A stretch of DNA of 64,000 nucleotides from Pseudonocardia halophobica (GCF_027922425.1 NZ_BSFQ01000024.1:47870-111869); one strand, 5' to 3'; positions 15,859 through 24,618 are shown, numbered from the stretch's first letter. Notes: generated by a model not told the origin, from the letters alone. Translations and numbers: made by a program.

Positions 15859-16902
15859 TCACGGACGATGGGCCGCGGCGACAGCCTCGGCGCGCTCGCG
15901 GAGCGCGGTCACCAGCTCGGGAGGGTGGAGGGCCTCGGCGTCGGGGGCGAGTGACCACACCACGCGGATCGCGTGCCGGAGGTCGCCGAACGCCGCGGTC
16001 ATCACGGACCAGCCGCCGGCCGCGACGTCCTGATCGGTCCTCTCATCCTCGGCGACCTCACCGGGCTCGCCGTCGGCGTCCTCAGTGTCCTCAGTGGTCC
16101 TGACGGTCCCGGGGTCGGTCACGGTCAGGGCGGTGCGGGTCAGCTCCGCCCGACGCTCCTCCCGCACCCGGATCCTGGCGACGACGTGGGGCAGGGCCCG
16201 GCGGAACTCGTCCCGCCGGCGTTGCCACAGCTCCTCGAGGTCCACGCCGGTCGGGCGTTGCGCGGGCTCGTCGAGCTCCTCCGCCGCCTCGATGCGGGAG
16301 ATGCGGTAGGTGCGGTCGGCGCCGTCGTGGAGCGCCAGGAGGTACCAGGCGCCGGCGGCCTCGACCAGGCCCAGCGGCTCGACGGTCCGCCACCGGCCCT
16401 CCTCCGCCCCGCGCGCGGCGTACCGGATCCGCAGCCGGTGCCCGGTGAACACCGCGCGCTGCACGGTGTGAAGGGCGTCGACGGCGGGCGGCTCGGGGGC
16501 GTCGCGCAGGAAGCCGCCCCGCCGGACCAGCACCCGCCCGGTCGCGTCGGTCGCCGCCTCGCGCGAGCCCTCGGGCAGCGCCGCGACCACTTTCCGGATC
16601 GCGGACGAGAACGCCTCGCCCAGGCCGAGGGCGTCCGACGTCGCGCGGGCGGGCGAGGTCAGCAGGGCCACCGCCTCGTCCGGCGTCAGCCCGGTGAGAT
16701 CGGTGGAGAAGCCGGGGAGCAGCGCGAACCCGCCGTGCCGGCCGCGTTCGGCGTAGACGGGGATGCCCGCGGCCGAGAGTGCCTCGACGTCCCGGAGCAC
16801 GGTCCGGGTCGACACCTCCAGTTCGCGCGCGATCGCGGGCGCCGTCATCCGGCCGCGGTGACGGAGCAGGAGGACGAGCGAGAGCAGGCGGTCCGCGCGC
16901 AT
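15859..16902 (-). CDS. WYL-domain transcriptional regulator (HTH_11/YafY type)
   Basis: The 347-aa protein has an N-terminal winged helix (about residues 5-60, including ARELEVSTRTVLRDVEALSAAGIPVYAERG), a WYL domain in the middle (LRIRYAARG through PLGLVEAAGAWYLLALHDG, about 155-215) and a WCX-type C-terminal region interrupted by an acidic Glu/Asp-rich insert near 270-295. WYL domains sense nucleic acids or other ligands. The ATG at 16902 starts MRADRLLSLVLLLRHRGRM, the usual start of the family. It is divergent from the TIGR03086 gene with an 8-5-8 dyad between, a likely operator for autoregulation and control of its neighbour. Confidence 0.88.
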   Translation of the reverse strand: MRADRLLSLVLLLRHRGRMTAPAIARELEVSTRTVLRDVEALSAAGIPVYAERGRHGGFALLPGFSTDLTGLTPDEAVALLTSPARATSDALGLGEAFSSAIRKVVAALPEGSREAATDATGRVLVRRGGFLRDAPEPPAVDALHTVQRAVFTGHRLRIRYAARGAEEGRWRTVEPLGLVEAAGAWYLLALHDGADRTYRISRIEAAEELDEPAQRPTGVDLEELWQRRRDEFRRALPHVVARIRVREERRAELTRTALTVTDPGTVRTTEDTEDADGEPGEVAEDERTDQDVAAGGWSVMTAAFGDLRHAIRVVWSLAPDAEALHPPELVTALRERAEAVAAAHRP

Positions 16903-16922
16903 GTCCGAAGACTGGCAGAGAT

Positions 16923-16943
16923 ACACGACAGAGGATGTCGTGT
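16923..16943. promoter_or_regulatory. dyad operator between WYL regulator and TIGR03086 gene
   Basis: ACACGACA-GAGGA-TGTCGTGT is a perfect 8-5-8 inverted repeat in the 62-nt divergent spacer. It is the natural candidate for the WYL regulator's own binding site. Confidence 0.6.
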
Positions 16944-16964
16944 TTCGGCGGGAGGCTTGCCGCC

Positions 16965-17546
16965 ATGACCACCACCGAGATCGTCACGGACCCCCGCCCC
17001 CACTACCGCGCCGCCCTCGACTGGGCCGCCGGGCTGCTCGCCGGGGTGCGCCCGGAACAACTGCGCGACGCCACGCCCTGCCCCGAGTTCGACGTCGAGG
17101 GCCTGCTCCAGCACCTCGTCGCCACGGTGAACAAGATCCGCGTGATCGGTGAGGGCGGCTCGCCGTTCACCATGCCGTTCCAGGTCCAGCCCACGCCCGA
17201 CTACCCCGCCGCCTTCACCGAGGCGCAGGCGCGGATGTGGACCGTCTGGTCCGACGACGCCCTGCTCGACCGCGAGGTCACCGTCCCGTGGGGCAAGGCC
17301 CCCGGCCGCGGTGCGGTGTGGGGCTACGTCAACGAGACACTCGTGCACGGCTGGGACCTCGCCGTCGCCACGGGGCAGGACGCCGAGGCCGACCCCGCGC
17401 TGGCCGAGGCGATGCTGGCGGTCGCCCGCCAGATGATCCCCGCCGAGGGCCGGGGCGGGGACTTCCCGTTCGCACCCGTGGTCGAGCCGACGCCGGACGC
17501 GGGCCCGACCGAGCGGCTCGCCAACTGGTCGGGGCGCCGCCGGTGA
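16965..17546 (+). CDS. TIGR03086 family protein (mycothiol-dependent maleylpyruvate isomerase fold)
   Basis: The 193-aa protein belongs to the DinB/MDMPI superfamily of four-helix bundle metal-binding proteins, many of which use mycothiol. It shows the N-terminal TPCPEFDVEGLLQHLV segment, with a metal-ligand type His, and ETLVHGWDLAVATGQ, with the second conserved His region. The reaction is unknown; known relatives isomerise maleylpyruvate or transfer thiols. GGAGG precedes the ATG at 16965. It is divergently transcribed from the WYL regulator, its probable controller, and ends at a strong terminator. Confidence 0.85.
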   Translation: MTTTEIVTDPRPHYRAALDWAAGLLAGVRPEQLRDATPCPEFDVEGLLQHLVATVNKIRVIGEGGSPFTMPFQVQPTPDYPAAFTEAQARMWTVWSDDALLDREVTVPWGKAPGRGAVWGYVNETLVHGWDLAVATGQDAEADPALAEAMLAVARQMIPAEGRGGDFPFAPVVEPTPDAGPTERLANWSGRRR

Positions 17547-17580
17547 TGTCCGGCCAGGTGAGGGCCCACTGACGGCGGAA

Positions 17581-17613
17581 GGGCCGGGGCGCTCGCGGTG
17601 AGCGCCCCGGCCC
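17581..17613. terminator. bidirectional terminator hairpin
   Basis: GGGCCGGGGCGCTC and its exact complement form a 14-bp stem around GCGGT, between the TIGR03086 gene and the convergent ABC transporter operon. Confidence 0.75.
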
Positions 17614-17637
17614 CGACATCGCCGACTCGGTGACCGC

Positions 17638-17747
17638 AACTCCCGACTCGCGGTGCCAGAACTCCCGACTCGCGGTGCCAGAACTCCCGACTCGCGGTGC
17701 CAGAACTCCCGACTCGCGGTGCCGGAACTCCCGACTCGCGGGCCTGG
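17638..17747. repeat. tandem array of five 22-bp units
   Basis: Five head-to-tail copies of a 22-bp unit starting AACTCCCGACTCGCGG sit between the terminator and the stop codon of the substrate-binding protein gene. Copies 1-3 (17638-17703) are identical, copy 4 differs by one base and copy 5 (17726-17747) is degenerate; a more decayed partial copy may precede the array. The stop codon of the neighbouring gene follows directly. Confidence 0.9.
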
Positions 17748-19016
17748 TCAGGACTGCTGGTGCGGGGCCTTGTAGCCCTGGGCGTCGGGGGCGGTGAAGA
17801 GCGGCGCCACCTCCGTCAGCCCACCCTCGGCGTTCTGGTCCACCTTGGCGATGTAGACGCCGCGGGTGGGCGGGGCGCCCGGGATGCTGTAGTCGAGCGG
17901 CGCGACCAGGTCGTCCGTCGTGACCGAGGTCAGCGACTTCAGCGCGGTCTGCACCCCGGCGCGGGTGAGGTCGCCGTTCTGGCAGGCCTTCTCCAGCACC
18001 GCCTGCCACACCAGGCTCTCCACGTACCCGGCCTGGGCGCCGGCGTTCTTCGGCTTGTCCGGGTAGGTGGCCTTGTACTCGTTGGCGACCTCGACGGCCT
18101 TCGGGGTCTTCGACGAGAACGGCGCGCTCGACGCCGCCACGTACAGCTTGTCCAGCGACGCCGCGGCCGGGCTCTGCAGCAGCGCCGGGTCGAAGGTCGG
18201 GTTGTTGCCGAGCACCGGGACGTTCAGCCCGAGCGCGGCGTTGTTCGACATCGCCGACGCGGTCTGGCCCGGCGTCGTGGTCAGCACGATCGCCTTCACC
18301 CCGGCGCCCTTGAGCCCGGTGACGATGTTGGCCAGGTCGTTGTCGGTGGAGGTGATCTTCGCTTCCTGCACCGTCATGTTGTGCTTCGAGGCGTAGTACT
18401 TGGAGCCGCGCAGGCCGTTGCCGCCGTACTCGCCGTCGATGTAGATGTGGCCGATGGTGTCGCCGTCGGCGATCAGCCCCTGCTGCTGCAGGTAGGCCAG
18501 GCCGTCGATGATCTCGAGGTCGTACGTCGTGCCGATCATCATGACGTTGGGGTTGTTGAGGATCTCCGACGACCACGACGCCGGCGCGGTGAGCACGTTG
18601 TCGTCGATCAGGTTCTGCTTGAGCGCCGCGAGCACCGGCGACCCGACGAGCTGGGTGATGCCCAGGATCTTGGGCTCGAGCTGCGGGTAGAGCGTCTTCG
18701 CGGTGTCCGCCTTGTACCCGTGGTCGACGACCTCGAGCGCCAGCTGGCGCCCGCAGATGCCGCCCGCGGCGTTGACGTCCTTCACCCAGAGCTCGTTGCC
18801 GCCGGTCAGGGCCTCGCCGAGGTTCTTGAACACGCCGGTGCGGTCGGTCATGACGCCGAGGGTGATCGTCGTGTCGGTGACGCCCTTGTCGGTCTTGACC
18901 CCGCCTGCTCCGCCGCCCGACGACGCGTTGTCCGCGGTGCTGCCGCACGCGGCGAGCACCAGGCCGGCCGCGAGTCCGCCGGCGAGCGCGGCCAGCCGCC
19001 TCCGCCTGTCGATCAT
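17748..19016 (-). CDS. ABC transporter substrate-binding lipoprotein, branched-chain amino acid type
   Basis: The 422-aa protein is a periplasmic-binding type 1 (Leu/Ile/Val-type) lipoprotein. The signal peptide ends in the lipobox LVLAAC with Cys24 as the lipid anchor, and the mature part starts with a Gly/Ser-rich spacer. TITLGVMTDRTGVFKNLGEA and ELWVKDVNAAGGICGRQLAL are family signatures. The ligand is not certain; the family also binds amides, urea and aromatic acids. Its ATG overlaps the livM-like stop (19013-19016), so it is the last gene of a five-gene operon transcribed livF-G-H-M-K. The 22-bp tandem repeat begins immediately after the stop codon. Confidence 0.92.
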   Translation of the reverse strand: MIDRRRRLAALAGGLAAGLVLAACGSTADNASSGGGAGGVKTDKGVTDTTITLGVMTDRTGVFKNLGEALTGGNELWVKDVNAAGGICGRQLALEVVDHGYKADTAKTLYPQLEPKILGITQLVGSPVLAALKQNLIDDNVLTAPASWSSEILNNPNVMMIGTTYDLEIIDGLAYLQQQGLIADGDTIGHIYIDGEYGGNGLRGSKYYASKHNMTVQEAKITSTDNDLANIVTGLKGAGVKAIVLTTTPGQTASAMSNNAALGLNVPVLGNNPTFDPALLQSPAAASLDKLYVAASSAPFSSKTPKAVEVANEYKATYPDKPKNAGAQAGYVESLVWQAVLEKACQNGDLTRAGVQTALKSLTSVTTDDLVAPLDYSIPGAPPTRGVYIAKVDQNAEGGLTEVAPLFTAPDAQGYKAPHQQS

Positions 19017-20185
19017 CCTCGATCTCCTCCTCGGGTGGGGCGGGCTGCCCTGACGTGGGCGAGCCTGCGGCCGATGGCCGCGAGCCCGCCGGGTTCGAAC
19101 ATCACGACCAGCACGACGGCCACGCCGTAGACGAACGCGCTGATCAGGACCGGGGACGGGCCGCCGAACCGGGCGTCGGCGAACCAGCCGAACTCGGTGG
19201 CGCCGAGGGTGAGCAGCTGCGGCAGGCCGTTGACCAGCACCGCGCCGGCGACGGCGCCCGGGATCGACCCGAGCCCGCCGATGATCACCATGGCGAGGTA
19301 GCCGATCGCGACGGTGATCGAGTAGGTGCCGACGAACTCGTTCTCGTCGGGTTTGACCAGGTCGAGCCACAGCGCGGTCATCACGCCGGCCAGCCCGGCG
19401 TAGGCGGACGAGATCGTGAACGCGCCGGCCTTGACCCGGGTGACGTGCACGCCCATCGCCGTGGCGGCGGCCTCGTTGTCCCGCACCGCCCGCCAGGCCC
19501 GCCCGATCCGGCTGCGCACCGCGCCCCGCGCGAGCAGATAGGCGCCGATGGCGAGGACGAGGAACAGGTACCAGAGCCGCTGCTGCTTCTGGACCGCGAC
19601 GCCCAGGATCGTCGGCGCCGGCTCGGTGTTGGCGAAGCGGAAGTCGAAGATCGCGAAGGTCGGCGGCGGGCGTCCGGTCGAGGTGCCGCCGCTGAGCATG
19701 TCCAGCGACTGGCCCAGGTACAGGCCGAGGAAGACCAGCGACAGCGACGCGACGCCGAGGTAGATGCCCCGCAGCCGGCCGGACACCGGCGCGAACGCCA
19801 GTCCGACGAGCCCGCAGATCACGACCGCGCCGACGGCCGCGACCACCGGCGGCAGGCCGAGCCCGACCAGGTCCCCGGAGTCGCCCGAGTCGCCGGCGAG
19901 CACCGCGTAGCTGACCGCGCCGACCAGCAGGAAGAACGGCGTCGCGAGGGAGAGCTGCCCGGCCTGGCCGACGAGCATGGTCAGCCCGACCGCCCCGACC
20001 ACGCCGATCAGGACGTACTGCCCAGCCTTGAGGTAGGCCACGTCCGTCCCGGTGAACACCGGGAACAGCACCAGCAGCACGAGGAACAGGGTGACCCCGG
20101 CGATCTTCAGCCAGTTCCGGGGCCGGCGGGGCGCCGGGGTCGGGGGTGCCTCCGTCTCGGGCGGCGTCACCGTCACCTCAGACAC
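19013..20185 (-). CDS. livM: branched-chain amino acid ABC transporter permease, LivM type
   Basis: The 390-aa membrane protein is one half of the transporter channel. It has about ten hydrophobic segments from residue 27 on, and the family motif GRAWRAVRDNEAAATAMGV (about 225-245), the loop that touches the ATPase. The IGGLGSIPGAVAGA segment near 320 is also characteristic. The N-terminus is a short Pro/Thr-rich cytoplasmic stretch. It overlaps livH by 8 nt at its start and the substrate-binding gene by 4 nt at its end. Confidence 0.93.
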   Translation of the reverse strand: MSEVTVTPPETEAPPTPAPRRPRNWLKIAGVTLFLVLLVLFPVFTGTDVAYLKAGQYVLIGVVGAVGLTMLVGQAGQLSLATPFFLLVGAVSYAVLAGDSGDSGDLVGLGLPPVVAAVGAVVICGLVGLAFAPVSGRLRGIYLGVASLSLVFLGLYLGQSLDMLSGGTSTGRPPPTFAIFDFRFANTEPAPTILGVAVQKQQRLWYLFLVLAIGAYLLARGAVRSRIGRAWRAVRDNEAAATAMGVHVTRVKAGAFTISSAYAGLAGVMTALWLDLVKPDENEFVGTYSITVAIGYLAMVIIGGLGSIPGAVAGAVLVNGLPQLLTLGATEFGWFADARFGGPSPVLISAFVYGVAVVLVVMFEPGGLAAIGRRLAHVRAARPTRGGDRG

Positions 20186-21056
20186 GGGACAGCTCCCGGG
20201 TCCCGAACAAGCCGCTCGGTCTGATCACCAGGATCAGCAGCATCACCAGGAACACCGCGCTCTTGGAGAACTCGAAGGAGACGTACTGGGCCGACAACGC
20301 CTCCGTCAGCCCCACGATCAGCCCGCCGACGACGGCGCCGACGGTGGAGTCGAGCCCGCCGAGGATCGCGGCGGGGAAGGCGATCAGCGCGATCGCGTGC
20401 GTGCCCCGGCCGAGCCCCGCCCCGGAGAAGTCCTGGGTGGCCATGAACAGCACGGCCACGCCGGCCAGCGCGCCGGCGAGCAGCCAGGCCGTGGCCGTGA
20501 CCCGCGAGCTGCGGATCCCCATCAACGCGGCGGCCTCGCGGTTCTCCGCCTGGGCCCGCATCGCCACCCCCCAGGAGGAGAAGCGGAAGGCCAGGAAGAA
20601 CGCCGTGATCAGCACGATCCCGACGATCAGCGCCACCAGCTGGGTGCGGAAGACCGTGAGCCCGGCGGCCTGCAGCGGCTGGGCGTCGTACGGGTCGCCG
20701 ATGAACGGGATGTCGGCGCGCAGCCGGCGCACGATCTCCTCGGTGATGATCACGTCGACGCCGATGGTGAGCAGGGCGAGGCTGTTGACGTCGGCGTTGC
20801 GCGCGTGGGCGATCAGCAGCCGCTCGATCAGCAGTGCGGCCAACGCCGCCGAGACGATCCCGAGCGCCGCCGCGGCCGGCCAGCCCAGCGCGTCCTTGGT
20901 GGCGTAGACCATGTAGCCGCCGATCAGCACCAGCGACCCGTGCGCGAAGTTCACCACCTCGGTCGCCTTGAAGATCACGACGAAGCCCAGCGCGAGCAGG
21001 GCGTAGACCGCGCCCTTGCCCAGCCCGTTGAGCACGAGCTGCAGGAACGTGTTCAC
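20178..21056 (-). CDS. livH: branched-chain amino acid ABC transporter permease, LivH type
   Basis: The 292-aa integral membrane protein is the second permease. It starts MNTFLQLVLNGLGKGAVYAL and contains NFAHGSLVLIGGYM near residue 37 and the ATPase-contact motif RAQAENREAAALMGI near 155, followed by ILGGLDSTVGAVVGG. Length is normal. It overlaps livG by 4 nt (21053-21056) and livM by 8 nt, which implies coupled translation. Confidence 0.93.
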   Translation of the reverse strand: MNTFLQLVLNGLGKGAVYALLALGFVVIFKATEVVNFAHGSLVLIGGYMVYATKDALGWPAAAALGIVSAALAALLIERLLIAHARNADVNSLALLTIGVDVIITEEIVRRLRADIPFIGDPYDAQPLQAAGLTVFRTQLVALIVGIVLITAFFLAFRFSSWGVAMRAQAENREAAALMGIRSSRVTATAWLLAGALAGVAVLFMATQDFSGAGLGRGTHAIALIAFPAAILGGLDSTVGAVVGGLIVGLTEALSAQYVSFEFSKSAVFLVMLLILVIRPSGLFGTRELSRV

Positions 21057-21862
21057 TCCGGCTCCTCCCCGCCCGTCCCCAGGTACGCGCGGATCACCTC
21101 GGGATCGGCCTGGACCTCGGCGGGCGACCCGTCGGCGATCAGCCGCCCGAAGTCCAGGACGCTCACCCGGTCCGCGATGCCCATGACCAGCCCCATGTCG
21201 TGCTCGACGAGCAGCACCGAGATCCCCAGCGCGTCCCGCAGGTCGCGGATCGTCACGCCCATCTCGGCGGTCTCGGTGGCGTTGAGCCCGGCCGCCGGCT
21301 CGTCGAGCAGCAGCAGGGTGGGTTCGACGGCCAGTGCGCGGGCGATGTCGACCCGCTTCGCGACGCCGTAGGGCAGGGCCCCGACCGGGACGTCGAGCCG
21401 GTCGTCGACGCCGAGGAACGCGCAGATCTCCTCGACCCGCGCGACGTGCCGGCGCTCGGTGCGCACGGTCCGTGGGAGCCGCAGGCCGCCGCTGAAGAAC
21501 CCGCCGCGGGTGAGCGCGTGCCGGCCGAGCAGGACGTTGTCGCGCACCGTGCTGTGCGGCGAGAGCGCGATGTTCTGGAAGGACCGGCCGACGCCGAGGG
21601 CCGCCAGCCGGTGCGGCGAGGTGCCGGTGAGGTCGGTGTCGCCCAGCCGGACCCGGCCCGACGTCGGCCGGTACAGCCCGCTGATCACGTTGAAGCAGCT
21701 GGACTTGCCGGCGCCGTTCGGGCCGATCAGGGCGTGCACCGTGCCGGGCCGCACGGCGAAGGACACCTCGGACAGGGCGGTGATCCCGCCGAACCGCAGC
21801 GTGACGTCGTCGACCGCGAGGGTCCGGACGTCCTCCCGGATCTCCGCAGGGGCGGCGGTCAT
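21053..21862 (-). CDS. livG: branched-chain amino acid ABC transporter ATP-binding protein, LivG type
   Basis: The 269-aa ATPase drives the transporter. Walker A is GPNGAGKSS near residue 48, Walker B LLLLDEPAAGLN near 180, and the switch His is in LLVEHDM. The ABC signature reads YGVAKRVDIARAL where LSxGQ is usual: LPYGVAKRV is typical of LivG proteins of this group. I start at the ATG at 21862 (MTAAPAEIREDV); the open frame extends further upstream through livF sequence in another frame. It overlaps livF by 4 nt. Confidence 0.92.
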   Translation of the reverse strand: MTAAPAEIREDVRTLAVDDVTLRFGGITALSEVSFAVRPGTVHALIGPNGAGKSSCFNVISGLYRPTSGRVRLGDTDLTGTSPHRLAALGVGRSFQNIALSPHSTVRDNVLLGRHALTRGGFFSGGLRLPRTVRTERRHVARVEEICAFLGVDDRLDVPVGALPYGVAKRVDIARALAVEPTLLLLDEPAAGLNATETAEMGVTIRDLRDALGISVLLVEHDMGLVMGIADRVSVLDFGRLIADGSPAEVQADPEVIRAYLGTGGEEPE

Positions 21863-22713
21863 CCGGCCCACCTCGTCAGGGACCGGCGCGGGCGGTGGGC
21901 CAGCGCCTCGGCCTGCTCGGCCTCGGCCCGCTCGGTGGACTCGGCGTGCCCGCCGAGGTAGAGGCGCTGGACGTCGTCGCTGGCGGCGAGCTCCTCGGCC
22001 GTGCCGGTGAGCGCGATCCGGCCGACCTCGAGGACCGCGGCGTGGTCGGCGACCTCGAGCGCCATGGTCGCGTTCTGCTCGACGAGGACGACCGCGGTGC
22101 CCTGGGCGTGGATCTCGCCGATGATCCGGGCGATCCGGCCGACCATCTGCGGCGCGAGGCCGAGCGAGGGCTCGTCGAGCAGCAGGAGCTCGGGGCCGGA
22201 CATCAGCGCCCGGCCGATCGCCAGCATCTGCTGCTCGCCGCCGGAGAGCAGGCCCGCCCGTTGCGACGCCCGCTCGGCCAGCACCGGGAACAGCTCGGCC
22301 ACGCGCTCGCGGGCCGCGGACCGCACCGACGCCGACCGCGCGCCCAGCCCGCCGGCCCGCAGGTTCTCCTCGACGGTCATGCGGGCGAACACCTGGCGGC
22401 CCTCCGGCACCGCGACGACGCCGCGCCGCACCACGGCCGCCGGGTCCAGCCGGTCGAGACGCTCGTCGCGGAACCGGATCTCGCCGGCCGTGACCCCGCC
22501 GCCGTGCAGCCGCAGCGTCGCCGACACCGCGCGGAGCAGGGTCGACTTCCCGGCGCCGTTGCCGCCGAGGACCGCCAGCACGCTGTCCGCGCCGACCTCG
22601 AGATCGACCTCCTCGAGGGCCCGCACCGACCGCCCGTAGCGGACCGACAGCCCGCGCACGCTCAGCACCCGTCGCACCGCCTCCCCCGGCCGCCGCGGCC
22701 GGTCGGCGCACAT
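21859..22713 (-). CDS. livF: branched-chain amino acid ABC transporter ATP-binding protein, LivF type
   Basis: The second ATPase, about 284 aa, has Walker A GGNGAGKSTLLRAV near residue 50, a normal signature LLSGGEQQMLAIGRAL near 145 and Walker B LLLLDEPSLGLAPQ. RGVVAVPEGRQVFARMTVEENL is typical of LivF. The start is uncertain: the ATG at 22713 (MCADRPRRPGE) is chosen, but a GTG at 22671 (VLSVRGLSVRYG) would fit the family equally well. It is the first gene of the operon. A 25-nt motif shared with the promoter of the upstream histidine kinase lies 22 nt before the chosen start, and the response regulator gene ends 91 nt upstream. Confidence 0.92.
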   Translation of the reverse strand: MCADRPRRPGEAVRRVLSVRGLSVRYGRSVRALEEVDLEVGADSVLAVLGGNGAGKSTLLRAVSATLRLHGGGVTAGEIRFRDERLDRLDPAAVVRRGVVAVPEGRQVFARMTVEENLRAGGLGARSASVRSAARERVAELFPVLAERASQRAGLLSGGEQQMLAIGRALMSGPELLLLDEPSLGLAPQMVGRIARIIGEIHAQGTAVVLVEQNATMALEVADHAAVLEVGRIALTGTAEELAASDDVQRLYLGGHAESTERAEAEQAEALAHRPRRSLTRWAG

Positions 22714-22735
22714 CGTGGTGCCGGTCACACGGCTC

Positions 22736-22760
22736 GCCACACCCCCAGGTGGAGAGGTTC
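22736..22760 (-). promoter_or_regulatory. shared motif copy 1, upstream of livF
   Basis: On the minus strand this 25-mer (starting GAACCTCTCCACCTGGGGG) is identical at 20 of 25 positions to 24649-24673, upstream of the neighbouring histidine kinase gene, in the same orientation and at a similar distance from the start codon. It is a candidate site for the response regulator. Confidence 0.5.
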
Positions 22761-22804
22761 GGACGAACGGGGCGTCACGATCACGCATCGTGCACAACGG
22801 ACGG

Positions 22805-23428
22805 CTACAGCAGCCCCGCCTCGCTGGCCTTGCCGATCGCCTCGACCCGGTTGCGGGCCCCCAGCTTGTGCAGCGCGGACTGCAGGTAGGTCTTCACGGT
22901 GTTGCGGGTCAGGCCCGTGGCCTCGGCGATCTCCGGGTTCGTCCGGCCCTGGGCGGCCAGCCGGAGCACCTCGTACTCGCGGCGGGTCAGGCCGGTGCGT
23001 TCCAGCGCCGACGCGGCAGCGTCGGCCGCCGGGACCATGCGCGGGTCCACCACGCGCTCCCCGCGGAGCACCGCGCGCAGGGCGGCGACGAGGTCGGTCG
23101 CCGCCGCGTCCTTCACCAGGCAGCCGTGGGCGCCGGCGTCGAGCGCCGCCCGGATGCCGTGGTGGTCGCCGTGCGCGGTGAAGACCACGACCCGGGCCCC
23201 CGGACACACCTCCCGCAGCCCGACGACGACCTCGGGCGCGAGCATGTCCGGCAGCCGGAGGTCGAGCAGCACGAGATCGGGGCGCAGCTCCCTGGCCCGG
23301 TCGAGCGCGGTCCGCCCGGACTCGGCGGACCCGACCACGGCCAGCGACGGCTCGCCGCGCAGGAGCAGCGCGACGCCGTCGCGCACCACGGGATGGTCGT
23401 CGACGACCATCACCCGGGCGGCGCTCAC
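22805..23428 (-). CDS. LuxR/NarL-type response regulator
   Basis: The 207-aa protein has a receiver domain (about 4-120; VMVVDDHPVVRDG acidic pair, LVLLDLRLPD phosphoacceptor Asp near 54, and the Lys of GCLVKDAAATD) and a LuxR-type helix-turn-helix (about 145-205; LTRREYEVLRLAAQGRTNPEIA and NTVKTYLQSALHKLG). The GTG start overlaps the kinase stop codon (GTGA, 23425-23428), so kinase and regulator are translated together. It lies directly upstream of the liv-type operon in the same direction, and a motif upstream of both units makes it the likely regulator of that transporter. Confidence 0.92.
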   Translation of the reverse strand: MSAARVMVVDDHPVVRDGVALLLRGEPSLAVVGSAESGRTALDRARELRPDLVLLDLRLPDMLAPEVVVGLREVCPGARVVVFTAHGDHHGIRAALDAGAHGCLVKDAAATDLVAALRAVLRGERVVDPRMVPAADAAASALERTGLTRREYEVLRLAAQGRTNPEIAEATGLTRNTVKTYLQSALHKLGARNRVEAIGKASEAGLL

Positions 23429-24618
23429 GGGCCGGGCACCGGGTGCGCAGGCGGCACGGGGAGCACCGGGGGCGCCGGCAGGGCGACGCGCAGGGTGGTG
23501 CCGCCGTCCTCGTCGTGGATCAGGCCGACCTGTCCCCCGAGCCGCTCCGCACGGGCCGCGAGCATCCGCACGCCCAGGCCGGTCCCGACCGACGTCGCCG
23601 GTTCGGTGACGCCGCCGTCGTCGGCCACGGCGAGCTGGACCCCGCCCGCGTCGTCCGGCGCGAGGCTGACGATCACGGTGCTGGCGCCGGCGTGCTTCTC
23701 GGCGTTGAGCAGCCCCTCCCGGGCGACGGCGACGAGGATCGCGGTGCGCTCGCCGTCGAGCGGCGCGACCGGGCCGAGCTGGACGAAGCGGCAGGTCACC
23801 CCGGTGCGGGTCTGGAAGCTGCGGCAGTGCTCGGCCAGCTCGACGGGCAGCGCGCGCTCGGGCGAGCTCTCCGCCAACGCCAGCAGGGCCTCCCGCAGGG
23901 CGCGGGAGGCCTCGGAGACGTCGGCCTCGATCCGGGTGAGCCGCCCGGCGAGGGCCGGGTTGTCCGGCAGGTCGGCGCGCAGGTCGCGCACCTGCGCGCC
24001 GATCGAGAAGAGCATCGCGCCGACGGAGTCGTGCAGCGACGCCTGCATCCGGCGGCGCTCGACGGCGACGGCGCCGTCGACGTTGGCCGCGGCGGCGTCG
24101 GCCAGCCGCAGGGTCGGGACGGCCCGGTCCGCGGCCCGGCGCAGCGCGTCGACGGCGGCGTCGCCGAAGGTCCCCGGGCCGTGCAGCCCGGCGTAGGCGA
24201 CGGCCAGCGGGCAGTCGCGGTCCAGGACCGGGACCGCGACGAGGGCGCCCAGGGCCTCGCGGCGGACGCGCTCGTCGTAGTCGTGGGTGATCGTCGGGGC
24301 GGACACGTAGTCCCGCACCCGGACGGGCTCGCCGAGCATGAGGGCCCGGCCGCCCACCCCGCGTCCGACGTCGACCGCGAGATCCTGCAGGGCGTCGGTG
24401 CGGGTGCCGTCCGTCCAGCGGATCACGGTGCCGCCGCCGGGCACCCGCTCGCCGAGGAAGCCGGCGTCGGCGCCGGCGGCCTCGCGGATCAACCGGGCGG
24501 TGCCGCGCAGGGCGAGGACCCGGTCCAGGACGGACAGCAGGCCCTCGCGCTCGGCGAGCAGCAGGTCGAGCAGGTGCCGCCGCTCGGCGGCCCGCTCGGT
24601 CGCGGGGTTCGGACGCAC
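23425..24618 (-). CDS. GAF-domain sensor histidine kinase, NarL partner type
   Basis: The 397-aa kinase is soluble, with no membrane helix. An N-terminal helix is followed by a GAF domain (about residues 30-185), a HisKA_3 dimerisation helix with the phosphoacceptor His in MQASLHDSVGAMLFSIG near 205, and a HATPase_c domain (about 295-390; REGLLNAEKHAGAST, VADDGGV and GTGLGVRMLAARAERLGG). The GAF domain implies a cytoplasmic small-molecule signal. Start is GTG at 24618 (VRPNPATERAAERR). It forms an operon with the LuxR-type regulator. A 25-nt motif shared with the livF promoter lies 30 nt upstream. Confidence 0.9.
   Translation of the reverse strand: MRPNPATERAAERRHLLDLLLAEREGLLSVLDRVLALRGTARLIREAAGADAGFLGERVPGGGTVIRWTDGTRTDALQDLAVDVGRGVGGRALMLGEPVRVRDYVSAPTITHDYDERVRREALGALVAVPVLDRDCPLAVAYAGLHGPGTFGDAAVDALRRAADRAVPTLRLADAAAANVDGAVAVERRRMQASLHDSVGAMLFSIGAQVRDLRADLPDNPALAGRLTRIEADVSEASRALREALLALAESSPERALPVELAEHCRSFQTRTGVTCRFVQLGPVAPLDGERTAILVAVAREGLLNAEKHAGASTVIVSLAPDDAGGVQLAVADDGGVTEPATSVGTGLGVRMLAARAERLGGQVGLIHDEDGGTTLRVALPAPPVLPVPPAHPVPGP

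Noticed and set aside
17329..17747. The 22-bp repeats as a coding repeat of the binding protein
   Set aside because: They lie after its stop codon; translation through them is only possible in another frame.
17638..17747. CRISPR array
   Set aside because: The units are head-to-tail without unique spacers, and no cas genes are near.
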